NCBI GenBank assembly: GCA_022563315.1
Contig: JADFNO010000013.1
Location: 1-38,904, forward strand
Length of the DNA stretch: 38,904 bases
Source: Planctomycetota bacterium
GTDB lineage: Bacteria; Planctomycetota; Phycisphaerae; Phycisphaerales; SM1A02
Reading direction: 5' to 3'
This document shows positions 6,448-13,197 of this stretch, one piece after another. The position numbers and the translations under genes are program-made. Position 1 is the first letter of the stretch. Each line of letters starts with the position of its first letter. The notes under the pieces were generated by a model that saw only the letters and a program-made list of their open reading frames with translations, was not told the origin of the DNA and did no database searches.

Positions 6448-7650
6448 ATGCGACGAGCCGCGATTATTACGGCCCTCCGCACCCCGATCGGACGATACGG
6501 CGGTGCGCTGGCGGCGGTCCGGCCTGATGATCTGGCCGCCTTGGTCATCGGCGAGGTGATCAAGCGATCCGGCATCGACCCGGCCACCGTCGAGGATGTC
6601 TACTTCGGCGCTGCGAATCAGGCTGGGGAGGACAACCGCAATGTGGCCCGGATGGCCGCGCTGCTGGCCGGGCTTCCTGAGACCGTTGCGGGTTGCACCG
6701 TCAATCGGCTCTGCGCTTCCGGCCTGGATGCGATCAACATCGCGGCGCGGATGATCGAGACTGGTCACGGCGATGTGATGATTGCCGGCGGCGTCGAGAG
6801 CATGAGTCGTGCGCCGTTTGTCATCGCGAAGCCGCAAGCGGCGTTTGATCGTAATGCTGAGATGTACGACACGACGATCGGGTGGCGGTTTACGAATCCG
6901 AAACTGGCTGAGATGTATCACCCCTATGCGATGGGTGAGACGGCGGAGAACGTCGCGCGCAAGCACAACATCAGTCGCCAAGACCAGGATCGCTTCGCCC
7001 TGGAAAGTCAGCAGAAGTGGGCGGCTGCGAAGGCATCCTGCAAGTTCGAGGCCCAAATCGTGCCGGTCGAGATACCGCAGCGCAAAGGTGGGCCGATCAT
7101 CGTTGACACCGATGAACACCCTCGTCCAGATACGACGATCGAAAAACTCGCATCGTTGCGCCCGGTGTTTGCCAAGGACGACCAAGGCACCGTCACGGCC
7201 GGCAACTCCTCCGGGATCAACGATGGGGCGGCGGCGGTGCTGCTGGTCGAGGCGGATATCGCCAAGAGCCTGGGGCTGGAGCCGATCGGATTCGTCGGCC
7301 CATCGGCGACGGCGGGCGTTGATCCAGCGTGTATGGGCCTGGGGCCGATTCCTGCCACGCAAAAAGTTTTGGCGCGAGCCAAACTCGGACTCGATGATCT
7401 TGATATCATTGAACTCAACGAGGCCTTTGCCGCTCAAGCGATCGCATGTATACGAGAACTCAAATTGGACGAGTCAAAGGTGAATCCCAACGGCGGGGCC
7501 ATCGCGATCGGCCATCCGCTCGGCTGCACCGGAGCGCGGCTTGTCACGGCGCTTGTGCATGAGATGAACCGGACGAACGCCGGGCACGGCCTTGTTACAC
7601 TGTGCGTCGGCGTTGGCCAAGGCGTCGCGACGGTTATTGAAAGACAATGA
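6448..7650 (+). CDS. paaJ: Thiolase, 3-oxoadipyl-CoA/beta-ketoadipyl-CoA type
   Basis: Thiolytic cleavage of 3-oxoadipyl-CoA to succinyl-CoA and acetyl-CoA, 400 aa, full family length. Cys89 (VNRLCASG) is the acyl-carrying nucleophile. The signatures [18 protein letters not shown] (His356) and CVGVGQG (Cys386) complete the active site. The segments [21 protein letters not shown] and [10 protein letters not shown] resemble PaaJ/PcaF more than acetoacetyl-CoA thiolases. A TATCAT box lies only 7 nt before the ATG and no Shine-Dalgarno is visible, so the message may be leaderless. Bases 6825-6841 hold a copy of the GCGAAGCCGCAAGCGG word, here in another frame (IAKPQAAF). Confidence 0.9.
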   Translation: MRRAAIITALRTPIGRYGGALAAVRPDDLAALVIGEVIKRSGIDPATVEDVYFGAANQAGEDNRNVARMAALLAGLPETVAGCTVNRLCASGLDAINIAARMIETGHGDVMIAGGVESMSRAPFVIAKPQAAFDRNAEMYDTTIGWRFTNPKLAEMYHPYAMGETAENVARKHNISRQDQDRFALESQQKWAAAKASCKFEAQIVPVEIPQRKGGPIIVDTDEHPRPDTTIEKLASLRPVFAKDDQGTVTAGNSSGINDGAAAVLLVEADIAKSLGLEPIGFVGPSATAGVDPACMGLGPIPATQKVLARAKLGLDDLDIIELNEAFAAQAIACIRELKLDESKVNPNGGAIAIGHPLGCTGARLVTALVHEMNRTNAGHGLVTLCVGVGQGVATVIERQ

Positions 7651-7653
7651 GCA

Positions 7654-7795
7654 GATTCACCGCAGAGACGCAGAGAACGCAGAGGTAAGACGAATGGCAG
7701 GATTTCCAAAACACGAAGAATCACTATCGCGCTTCGCGACCAGGCTTCGTACCTATTGTCCTAGCTCTGTGTCCTCTGTGCCTCTGTGTTGAATC
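7654..7795. repeat. 142-bp CAGAG palindromic element, copy 1
   Basis: Left end GATTCACCGCAGAGACGCAG, continuing AGAACGCAGAGG. The right end is its imperfect complement, CTCTGTGTCCTCTGTGCC then TCTGTGTTGAATC. The arms of about 32 bp enclose about 78 bp of unrelated sequence. It occupies almost the whole gap between paaJ and paaA. A second element of exactly the same length is at 18814-18955. Confidence 0.85.
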
Positions 7796-7816
7796 GATTT
7801 CTAAAGGGTCCCATTC

Positions 7817-8839
7817 ATGTCTGGAAGCTCCAACGTAGGAATGCACATCGATCACAACGTGCAGGAGGATCCCGAGAAGCTCGCCGAGTTCGAGGCGAAG
7901 ATCGATGCCGGCCAACTCATCGAGCCGGACGATTGGCTGCCTCAGGCCTATCGCACCGGCATGCTCAAAATGGCGGAACATCACGCCAACTCCGAGATCA
8001 TCGGGGCGCTGCCCGAAGGCGAGTGGATCACACGGGCCCCGAGTCTGCGGCGCAAGCTCGCATTGACGGCCAAGGTCCAGGACGAAGTCGGCCACGGCCA
8101 GATGCTCTATCGCGTGTCACAGGACCTCGGCAAAACGCGCGATCAGATGCTGCGCGATCTGATTACAGGCGTAACGAAGTATCACAACGTCTTCAACTAT
8201 CCCGCGCCGACCTGGGGCGACATCGCCATGATCCAGTGGCTCATCGACGGTGCGGCGATCATGAATCAGAAATCGCTCGCCGATGGCGCCTACGGCCCGT
8301 ACGTGCGCACCATGAAGCGGATCAACATGGAGGAGGCGTTCCACTTCAAGTGCGGCGAGGACATGGTGCTCACCCTGATGAGCGGCACGGCGCAGCAACG
8401 GGTCTTGGGCCAGGATGCCTTTGATCGCTGGTGGTATCCGTCGTTGATGTTCTTCGGCCCGCCGGACAAACCCAACTGCCGCAACCTCCCGCCCATGCGC
8501 TGGCGCATGAAGACGGTGACCAACGACGATCTACGGCAACGATTTATCAATCGCTTCGTGCCTGCCGCCAAGGATCTCGGCCTCAAGATCCATGTCGTCA
8601 AGAAGAGCGACGACGGCATGGTCATCGAAAAGCAACTCGATCCCAACTTGCACTACGACGAATCGACTGAGAACTGGACGGTGACCGATCCGGACTGGGA
8701 GGAGTTTTACCGTGTGATCCGCGGCGGCGGCCCGTGCAACAAGCAACGCCTTGGTCTGCGCCGATTTTCGTATGAGCAAGGCCGGTGGGTTCGCATCGCG
8801 ATCATGAACGGCCGTGCGGGCCTCCCGCCCGCTGCCTAG
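7817..8839 (+). CDS. paaA: Phenylacetyl-CoA 1,2-epoxidase catalytic subunit PaaA
   Basis: Diiron monooxygenase subunit that epoxidises the aromatic ring of phenylacetyl-CoA, 340 aa. Ferritin-like helices carry the iron ligands: Glu60, the ExxH motif EVGH (90-93) and a second ExxH in MEEAFH (173-176). LPQAYRTGMLKMAEHHANSEIIGALPEG and the tail RRFSYEQGRWVR are highly PaaA-like. AAAGGG at 7804-7809 lies 7 nt before the ATG, one of the better ribosome binding sites here. The first gene of paaABCD, it has the 142-bp CAGAG element directly upstream. Its partners would be PaaC, PaaB and a reductase PaaE, which is not in this window. Confidence 0.95.
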   Translation: MSGSSNVGMHIDHNVQEDPEKLAEFEAKIDAGQLIEPDDWLPQAYRTGMLKMAEHHANSEIIGALPEGEWITRAPSLRRKLALTAKVQDEVGHGQMLYRVSQDLGKTRDQMLRDLITGVTKYHNVFNYPAPTWGDIAMIQWLIDGAAIMNQKSLADGAYGPYVRTMKRINMEEAFHFKCGEDMVLTLMSGTAQQRVLGQDAFDRWWYPSLMFFGPPDKPNCRNLPPMRWRMKTVTNDDLRQRFINRFVPAAKDLGLKIHVVKKSDDGMVIEKQLDPNLHYDESTENWTVTDPDWEEFYRVIRGGGPCNKQRLGLRRFSYEQGRWVRIAIMNGRAGLPPAA

Positions 8840-8840
8840 G

Positions 8841-8875
8841 ACTGACAACTGACGACTGACCACTGATAACTGATG
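8841..8875. repeat. Degenerate tandem repeat between paaA and paaB
   Basis: Four to five units of an 8-9 bp ACTGAC(A/G)-type repeat: ACTGACA, ACTGACG, ACTGACC, ACTGATA, ACTGATG. It starts two bases after the paaA stop and runs into the first possible paaB ATG. The base composition differs from the flanking genes. Confidence 0.7.
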
Positions 8876-8878
8876 CCA

Positions 8879-9271
8879 ATGTCCAAGATCAGAGAACACC
8901 CGCCGGATGCCAAGGGTGAAATGACTTCCCCCAAAGAGGGAGACCTCAAGGCTTTCACCGTGTTCACCCAGCTCCAGCGGGGTGATCCGCATATCTATGC
9001 CGGGTGTGTTGATGCGGCCGACGCCAAGATGGCGCTTCAGTTTGCTCGCGAGCACTACGGACAGGATCAACCGTGCGTGAATATCTGGGTCGTGCCGAAG
9101 CAAGCGATCGCCGCGACCGAATACGACAAGGACCTCATTTGGCGGTATACCGATCAGACGTATCGTCTCGCCCGCGGCTACGCCAAGGGCGTGCGTGAGA
9201 AATGGGAAAAGATTCGTGCCAAGAACGACCTCGATGATTATGAGAAGGAAGACTTGAAGGAGATGTTTTGA
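8879..9271 (+). CDS. paaB: Phenylacetyl-CoA epoxidase subunit PaaB
   Basis: Small bridging subunit needed for assembly or activity of the PaaA-PaaC epoxidase. The core FTVFTQLQRGDPHIYAGCVDAADAKMALQFAREHYG, followed by VNIWVVPKQAI, matches PaaB. At 130 aa it is about 35 residues longer than E. coli PaaB because of N- and C-terminal extensions (charged tail AKGVREKWEKIRAKNDLDDYEKEDLKEMF). An ATG at 8873 lies two codons upstream but belongs to the tandem repeat, so the ATG at 8879 is preferred. No clear ribosome binding site was seen. Confidence 0.9.
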   Translation: MSKIREHPPDAKGEMTSPKEGDLKAFTVFTQLQRGDPHIYAGCVDAADAKMALQFAREHYGQDQPCVNIWVVPKQAIAATEYDKDLIWRYTDQTYRLARGYAKGVREKWEKIRAKNDLDDYEKEDLKEMF

Positions 9272-9295
9272 CGAGCGGAACCCACGGATTGCCAA

Positions 9296-9317
9296 CCCAC
9301 GGATTGGTATCCGTGGG
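9296..9317. terminator. Hairpin after paaB with a duplicated half-arm
   Basis: Arms CCCACGGAT and ATCCGTGGG pair perfectly around the loop TGGT. A duplicate of the left arm (CCCACGGATTG) sits just before it at 9281-9291. Relative to the hairpin at 801-822 the sixth stem pair is changed from C-G to G-C on both sides, which supports selection for the structure. No T tract follows. Confidence 0.5.
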
Positions 9318-9364
9318 CGTCGGTATCCGGGGGGGGCGTCGCTTGTTGAGTTTACTAGCGCGAT

Positions 9365-10144
9365 ATGGACAGCCTTCCTGAGAATCTGAAACAGCCGATG
9401 ATCGATCTGCTGTTGGCCGTGGCTGATGACAAGCTCATGCTCGGCCACCGCAACAGTGATTGGACGGGGCTTGGGCCGATCCTCGAAGAGGACATCGCCT
9501 TCTCGTCGCTGGCCCAGGACGAGATCGCCCATGCCCAGGTGATCTACGAGTTGCTCAGCCCGCTTGTCGACAAAACGGCCGATGAGCTCGCCTACGGCCG
9601 GTCGGTCGACCAGTACCGCTGCGCCCAGATCGTTGAGCTACCCGATAATTTCGACTGGGCCGTCGCCATCGCCCGGCAGTTCTTCTGCGACCATTTCGAC
9701 CGCTTGCGGCTTCGCGCTCTGTCACACTCTTCATATAAACCCCTGGCCGATGTCGCCTCGCGCCTGGCCGCGGAGGAGCAGGTTCACGTGGATCACGTTG
9801 ATGCATGGATCGTTCGGCTCGGACGCGGCAACGACGAGTCGAAACGACGCTTGCAGACGGCGCTCGATCAACTATCGCCGATGGCGCCGATGTTGTTTGA
9901 ACCGGTTGACCGCGAAGCTGAGCTGACTGGGGCAGGCCTGTACCCTCAAGCGGAAACGGACATGTTCCACGCTTGGCGCGACGTGCTTCAGCACGTCGCG
10001 CACGAAGGCGGACTTGCCCTAGAACTATCACCGCCAAACGCAGGCGCACAAGGCGGTCGACGCGGCCACCACAGCGAGCACCTCAAATCCCTGCTCGATG
10101 AGATGTGCGAGGTCTATCGTCTCGAACCCGGGGTCGCGTGGTAA
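9365..10144 (+). CDS. paaC: Phenylacetyl-CoA epoxidase structural subunit PaaC
   Basis: Ferritin-like partner of PaaA, 259 aa; in characterised enzymes it is structural rather than catalytic. LMLGHRNSDWTGLGPILEEDIAFSSLAQDEIAHAQ, ARQFFCDHFDRLRL, AAEEQVHVDH and the C-terminal RRGHHSEHLKSLLDEM are PaaC signatures. Two unusual DNA features lie inside the coding frame: the 18-nt word CCGCTTGCGGCTTCGCGC at 9700-9717 (encoding RLRLRA) and a 12-bp perfect inverted repeat at 9976-10001 (encoding WRDVLQHVAH). The segment near PPNAGAQGG just after the palindrome also looks less conserved. No Shine-Dalgarno was seen. Confidence 0.93.
   Translation: MDSLPENLKQPMIDLLLAVADDKLMLGHRNSDWTGLGPILEEDIAFSSLAQDEIAHAQVIYELLSPLVDKTADELAYGRSVDQYRCAQIVELPDNFDWAVAIARQFFCDHFDRLRLRALSHSSYKPLADVASRLAAEEQVHVDHVDAWIVRLGRGNDESKRRLQTALDQLSPMAPMLFEPVDREAELTGAGLYPQAETDMFHAWRDVLQHVAHEGGLALELSPPNAGAQGGRRGHHSEHLKSLLDEMCEVYRLEPGVAW
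9976..10001. repeat. 26-nt palindrome inside paaC
   Basis: Arms GCGCGACGTGCT and AGCACGTCGCGC pair perfectly around the loop TC. It is read in frame as WRDVLQHVAH of PaaC. Together with 1511-1542 it is the second long palindrome in a coding frame. Confidence 0.85.
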
Positions 10145-10185
10145 AGGAAGCAATCAACGTTCAGCCCTTGATGCCCTTGTGCTCG

Positions 10186-10211
10186 CGCTCCCCTTTGGGT
10201 CGCGGCTAAAC
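10186..10211 (-). repeat. 26-bp REP-like hairpin, copy 3 (orphan, upstream of paaD)
   Basis: Identical over 26 bases to the two copies that border the RAYT gene, about 5 kb away. It occupies the paaC-paaD gap with no transposase beside it, as expected for dispersed REP sequences acted on in trans. Confidence 0.85.
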
Positions 10212-10239
10212 GTGTGTGTGGCGTATGATATTCTGACCA

Positions 10240-10752
10240 ATGATCGATACCGAAGCCATCATGGACGTGTTGCGGGAGATACCCGATCCGGAGATGCCGA
10301 TCAGCATCGTCGATCTGGGGTTGGTGGAAGATGTTCGCGTGGAAACGAATGGCGAAGCCGCAAGCGTGTTCATCGATATCCTCCCTACGTTCGTCGGTTG
10401 CCCCGCGTTGCCGATGATCGAGAACGAGATCAGGACGAAGGTGGGGGCGGTCGAGGGCGTCGGCGAAGTCTCGGTGCAATTTATTTACGATCCGCCGTGG
10501 TCGGTTGATCGCATCAGCGACGACGGTCGCCGATCCCTGGCGGCGCACGGCGTGACGGTTCCCGAACATGGCTCCAAGCTGGACGTGCCCGGTCACGGCT
10601 CAACAGTCGAGCTTCGCACCTCCGCCATCGCCTGCCCGTTCTGCGGCTCGAACGAGACGCGACTGGATAGCCAGTTCGGCCCGACGCGGTGCCGAATGAT
10701 CTACTACTGCGAAGCATGCAAAAACTCGTTTGAACATATGAAACGGGTGTGA
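10240..10752 (+). CDS. paaD: PaaD: MIP18/SufT-like iron-sulfur maturation protein of the epoxidase
   Basis: Predicted metallocluster maturation protein for the phenylacetyl-CoA epoxidase system, 170 aa. The N-terminal MIP18/DUF59 domain has IPDPEMPISIVDLGLV (14-29) and the conserved Cys54 in PTFVGCP. The C-terminal zinc-ribbon-like part carries Cys132, Cys135, Cys151, Cys157 and Cys160 (CPFCGS...CRMIYYCEAC). This two-part layout is specific to PaaD among DUF59 proteins. A TATGAT box is 13 nt upstream of the ATG. Normally paaE follows, but here the next gene is a 2-oxoacid dehydrogenase E1 alpha. A 15-nt copy of GCGAAGCCGCAAGCG lies at 10352-10366. Confidence 0.92.
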   Translation: MIDTEAIMDVLREIPDPEMPISIVDLGLVEDVRVETNGEAASVFIDILPTFVGCPALPMIENEIRTKVGAVEGVGEVSVQFIYDPPWSVDRISDDGRRSLAAHGVTVPEHGSKLDVPGHGSTVELRTSAIACPFCGSNETRLDSQFGPTRCRMIYYCEACKNSFEHMKRV

Positions 10753-10889
10753 TGGGACGTCCGGGCCGATCGCCGTCAACTGGAGAGAACAGGCGGTTGT
10801 CGCTACGATAAATTGGCCGGCTCTTTGAGCGGTGCTTCGGTCCGATCCGGGCCCGCACGAGTCTCACCAACGATGGGACGCACCGAATC

Positions 10890-12107
10890 ATGTCCAAAGA
10901 AACGGTTCACGACCGGACGAAGGTGACGCCCAGCGCTCCTGAGCTTGCCGTGAAGAGTTCGCACATACCACGGAGACCGAAGATCACGCCGCCCAAACCT
11001 CGCAAAGACATCAGCACGCCGACGATCGCCCTCGGCGAGATCCCCAATCTTCAGATTCTCAACGAGAAGGGCGAGATCAGCGACCCGTCGCATGAGCCGA
11101 ACCTCGAGCCGGCCGAGCTGCTGCGGATCTACCGGGCGATGGTGCTGACGCGCAAGCTGGACACCCGCATGCTGACCATGCAGCGCCAAGGCGAGATGGG
11201 CACTTTCGCGCCGGGGATGGGACAAGAGGCCACGCAGATTGGGCAGATCTATCCACTGACAAAGAAGGATTGGTTTGCTCCGTCGTATCGCTCGTTCGGA
11301 GCGCAGCTGTGGCGCGGCTGGACAATCGAAGGACTGATGCTCTTGTGGGATGGATTCTCCGAGGGCTTTGAGATTCCGGATGGCGTCAATGATCTGCCGT
11401 TTTCGATCGTGATCGGCTCGCACGTGGCTACGGCGACGGGCGTGGCGATGGGCATCAAGCGGCGAGACGACGACGATGCGGTGGTGCTGACCAACTTCGG
11501 TGACGGCGCTTTCTCGCAAGGGATCGTGGCTGAGTCATTGAACTTCGCTGCGGTCGACAATGCCCCGATCGTTTTCGTCTGCGAGAACAACGGCTACGCG
11601 ATCTCGATGCCCGTGCAAAGGCAAACCGGCGCTGACTACTTGGCCGGACGGAGCGTCGGATACGGCATCCCCTCCATGCGCGTCGATGGCAACGACGTCT
11701 TGGCGATGATCGTTGCGACGACCGATGCCGTCGAACGCGCCCGCAAGGGCGAAGGGCCGACGCTGCTCGAAGCCGTCACCTATCGCATGAGCCTGCATAC
11801 CACCGCCGACGATCCAAAGGTGTATCGAAACGAAGAAGAGGTCGAGTATTGGAAGACGCGATGTCCGCTGGCGAGGTTCGAGATCTACCTGAAGAATAAG
11901 AACCTCCTTGACGATGCCGCGATCGAGCGGACGGCCGCCGAATGTGAGCAGGAAGTGATCGAGGGGAGAGAACGATTCCGAGGGCGTGCGACCGCGAACC
12001 CGCGCGAGGTGTTTGATTCCATGTACGAGAAGCTCCCGCCGGAACTCGAGGATCAGAAGCGCGAGTATTTATCGAAGTTGGATCGGAAGAATGAAGAAGG
12101 GCACTAG
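10890..12107 (+). CDS. pdhA: 2-oxoacid dehydrogenase E1 alpha subunit (pyruvate dehydrogenase type)
   Basis: Thiamine-diphosphate-dependent decarboxylase subunit, 405 aa. The ThDP/Mg motif runs from GDGAFSQG (about 204) to ENNGYAIS (about 239). GTFAPGMGQEATQIG, the SYRSFGAQLWRGW segment and YRMSLHTTADDP (phosphorylation-loop region) are typical of Gram-positive-type PDH or branched-chain E1 alpha. The N-terminal 70 or so residues are charged and proline-rich and not conserved. The gene begins a run of E1 alpha, E1 beta, E2 and E3. The substrate cannot be decided from sequence alone: pyruvate, branched-chain oxoacids or an aryl-oxoacid are all possible. Position directly after paaD, where paaE is usual, is noteworthy. 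Confidence 0.88.
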   Translation: MSKETVHDRTKVTPSAPELAVKSSHIPRRPKITPPKPRKDISTPTIALGEIPNLQILNEKGEISDPSHEPNLEPAELLRIYRAMVLTRKLDTRMLTMQRQGEMGTFAPGMGQEATQIGQIYPLTKKDWFAPSYRSFGAQLWRGWTIEGLMLLWDGFSEGFEIPDGVNDLPFSIVIGSHVATATGVAMGIKRRDDDDAVVLTNFGDGAFSQGIVAESLNFAAVDNAPIVFVCENNGYAISMPVQRQTGADYLAGRSVGYGIPSMRVDGNDVLAMIVATTDAVERARKGEGPTLLEAVTYRMSLHTTADDPKVYRNEEEVEYWKTRCPLARFEIYLKNKNLLDDAAIERTAAECEQEVIEGRERFRGRATANPREVFDSMYEKLPPELEDQKREYLSKLDRKNEEGH

Positions 12108-12168
12108 GCACTTGGCATTAGGCATTAGGGGGAAGAATAACTCGCATCACGACCCTAATGCCTAGTAC
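12103..12168. repeat. TTAGGCATTAGG-type palindromic repeat in the pdhA-pdhB gap
   Basis: Left part ACTAGGCACTTGGCATTAGG then CATTAGGG is a short tandem of (C/T)TAGGCA-like units; right part CCCTAATGCCTAGTAC is its complement over 12 bases (TAGGCATTAGGG). It overlaps the pdhA stop and fills most of the gap, so it would form a hairpin within the message. Confidence 0.75.
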
Positions 12169-12183
12169 CTCTGGATTTTCATC

Positions 12184-13167
12184 ATGCCGCAACTGACCAT
12201 GGCTGAATCATTGAACCTCGCGCTCGACCAGAGCATGGCGGCCGACGACGCCGTCTGTGTGATCGGCGAAGACATCGGCGTCAACGGCGGCGTGTTTCGT
12301 ATCACCAAAGGGCTGCTTGAGAAGTACGGCGAGGATCGTGTTATCGACACGCCGCTGGCCGAGAACGGCATCATCGGCGCCGCCGTGGGCATGGCGATCT
12401 ACGGACTCAAGCCCGTCGCGGAGATTCAGTTCTCCGGGTTCATGATGCAGGCGTTCGATCAGATCGAGCAGAACATGGCACGCATGCGCAATCGGTCGCG
12501 CGGCCGCTACCCTGTGCCCATGGTCCTTCGGACACCCTATGGCGGGGGGATTCGCGCCGTCGAACACCATTCGGAATCGCGCGAAGCCTATTGGGCGCAC
12601 ACGCCCGGGCTCAAAGTCGTGATCCCCTCTGGACCGCGAAATGCACGGTCACTGCTTCACGCTGCGATCAACGATCCTGATCCGGTCATCTTTTACGAAC
12701 CGAAAGCGGTGTACCGTGCGTTTCGTGAAGATGTGCCCGACGAACCGGAGAGCTTGGAAATCGGCAAGGCGCAGGTGGTGCGAGAAGGCTCCGACATCAC
12801 GTTGATCGCGTACGGCGCGATGATGCGGCCGACACTGGAAGCGGCGGAGGATCTCGTTGATTTGCATCAAGTCAACGCCGAGGTGATCGATCTGTTGTCG
12901 ATCTCGCCGATGGATACGCAGACGCTCGTCGATTCCGTCTCCAAGACCGGCCGATGCGTGATCGTCCACGAAGGTCCGCGCACCTGCGGGGTGGCGGCGG
13001 AAATCATCGCCCGACTCAACGAACATGCCTTTGAGCACCTCGAAGCGCCGATCAAGCGCATCACCGGCTACGACATCCATTTCCCCTTCTTCCAAGTCGA
13101 GCAGCATTACCTACCTGACCCCGACACGATCGTCGAAGCGGTGCAGCAGACGCTTGCGTACGAGTAG
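12184..13167 (+). CDS. pdhB: 2-oxoacid dehydrogenase E1 beta subunit
   Basis: Transketolase-like E1 beta subunit, 327 aa, forming the alpha2-beta2 decarboxylase with the preceding protein. GEDIGVNGGVFRITKGL, TPLAENGIIGAAVGMA, EIQFSGFMMQAFDQI and RTPYGGGIRAVEHHSES are family hallmarks. EHHSES contains the conserved histidine that takes part in reductive acylation. The length is normal. The start follows a TTAGGCA-type palindrome with no recognisable ribosome binding site. Confidence 0.92.
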   Translation: MPQLTMAESLNLALDQSMAADDAVCVIGEDIGVNGGVFRITKGLLEKYGEDRVIDTPLAENGIIGAAVGMAIYGLKPVAEIQFSGFMMQAFDQIEQNMARMRNRSRGRYPVPMVLRTPYGGGIRAVEHHSESREAYWAHTPGLKVVIPSGPRNARSLLHAAINDPDPVIFYEPKAVYRAFREDVPDEPESLEIGKAQVVREGSDITLIAYGAMMRPTLEAAEDLVDLHQVNAEVIDLLSISPMDTQTLVDSVSKTGRCVIVHEGPRTCGVAAEIIARLNEHAFEHLEAPIKRITGYDIHFPFFQVEQHYLPDPDTIVEAVQQTLAYE

Positions 13168-13197
13168 TTGTTGACGCACAAGAAGCGATCCGCGGAA

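Noticed and set aside
5329-7437. A 700-codon open frame on the - strand opposite paaH and paaJ
   Set aside because: It is antisense to two well-conserved enzymes, is rich in Arg, His and Asp as expected from the complement of GC-rich genes, and has no recognisable domain.
7654-7795. CRISPR array suggested by regularly spaced CAGAG units
   Set aside because: The units are 6-8 bases apart without unique spacers, are arranged as inverted arms, and no cas genes are present.
8531-9532. A 333-codon open frame on the - strand opposite paaA-paaC
   Set aside because: Antisense to conserved subunits; its middle part is only a translation of the ACTGAC repeat.
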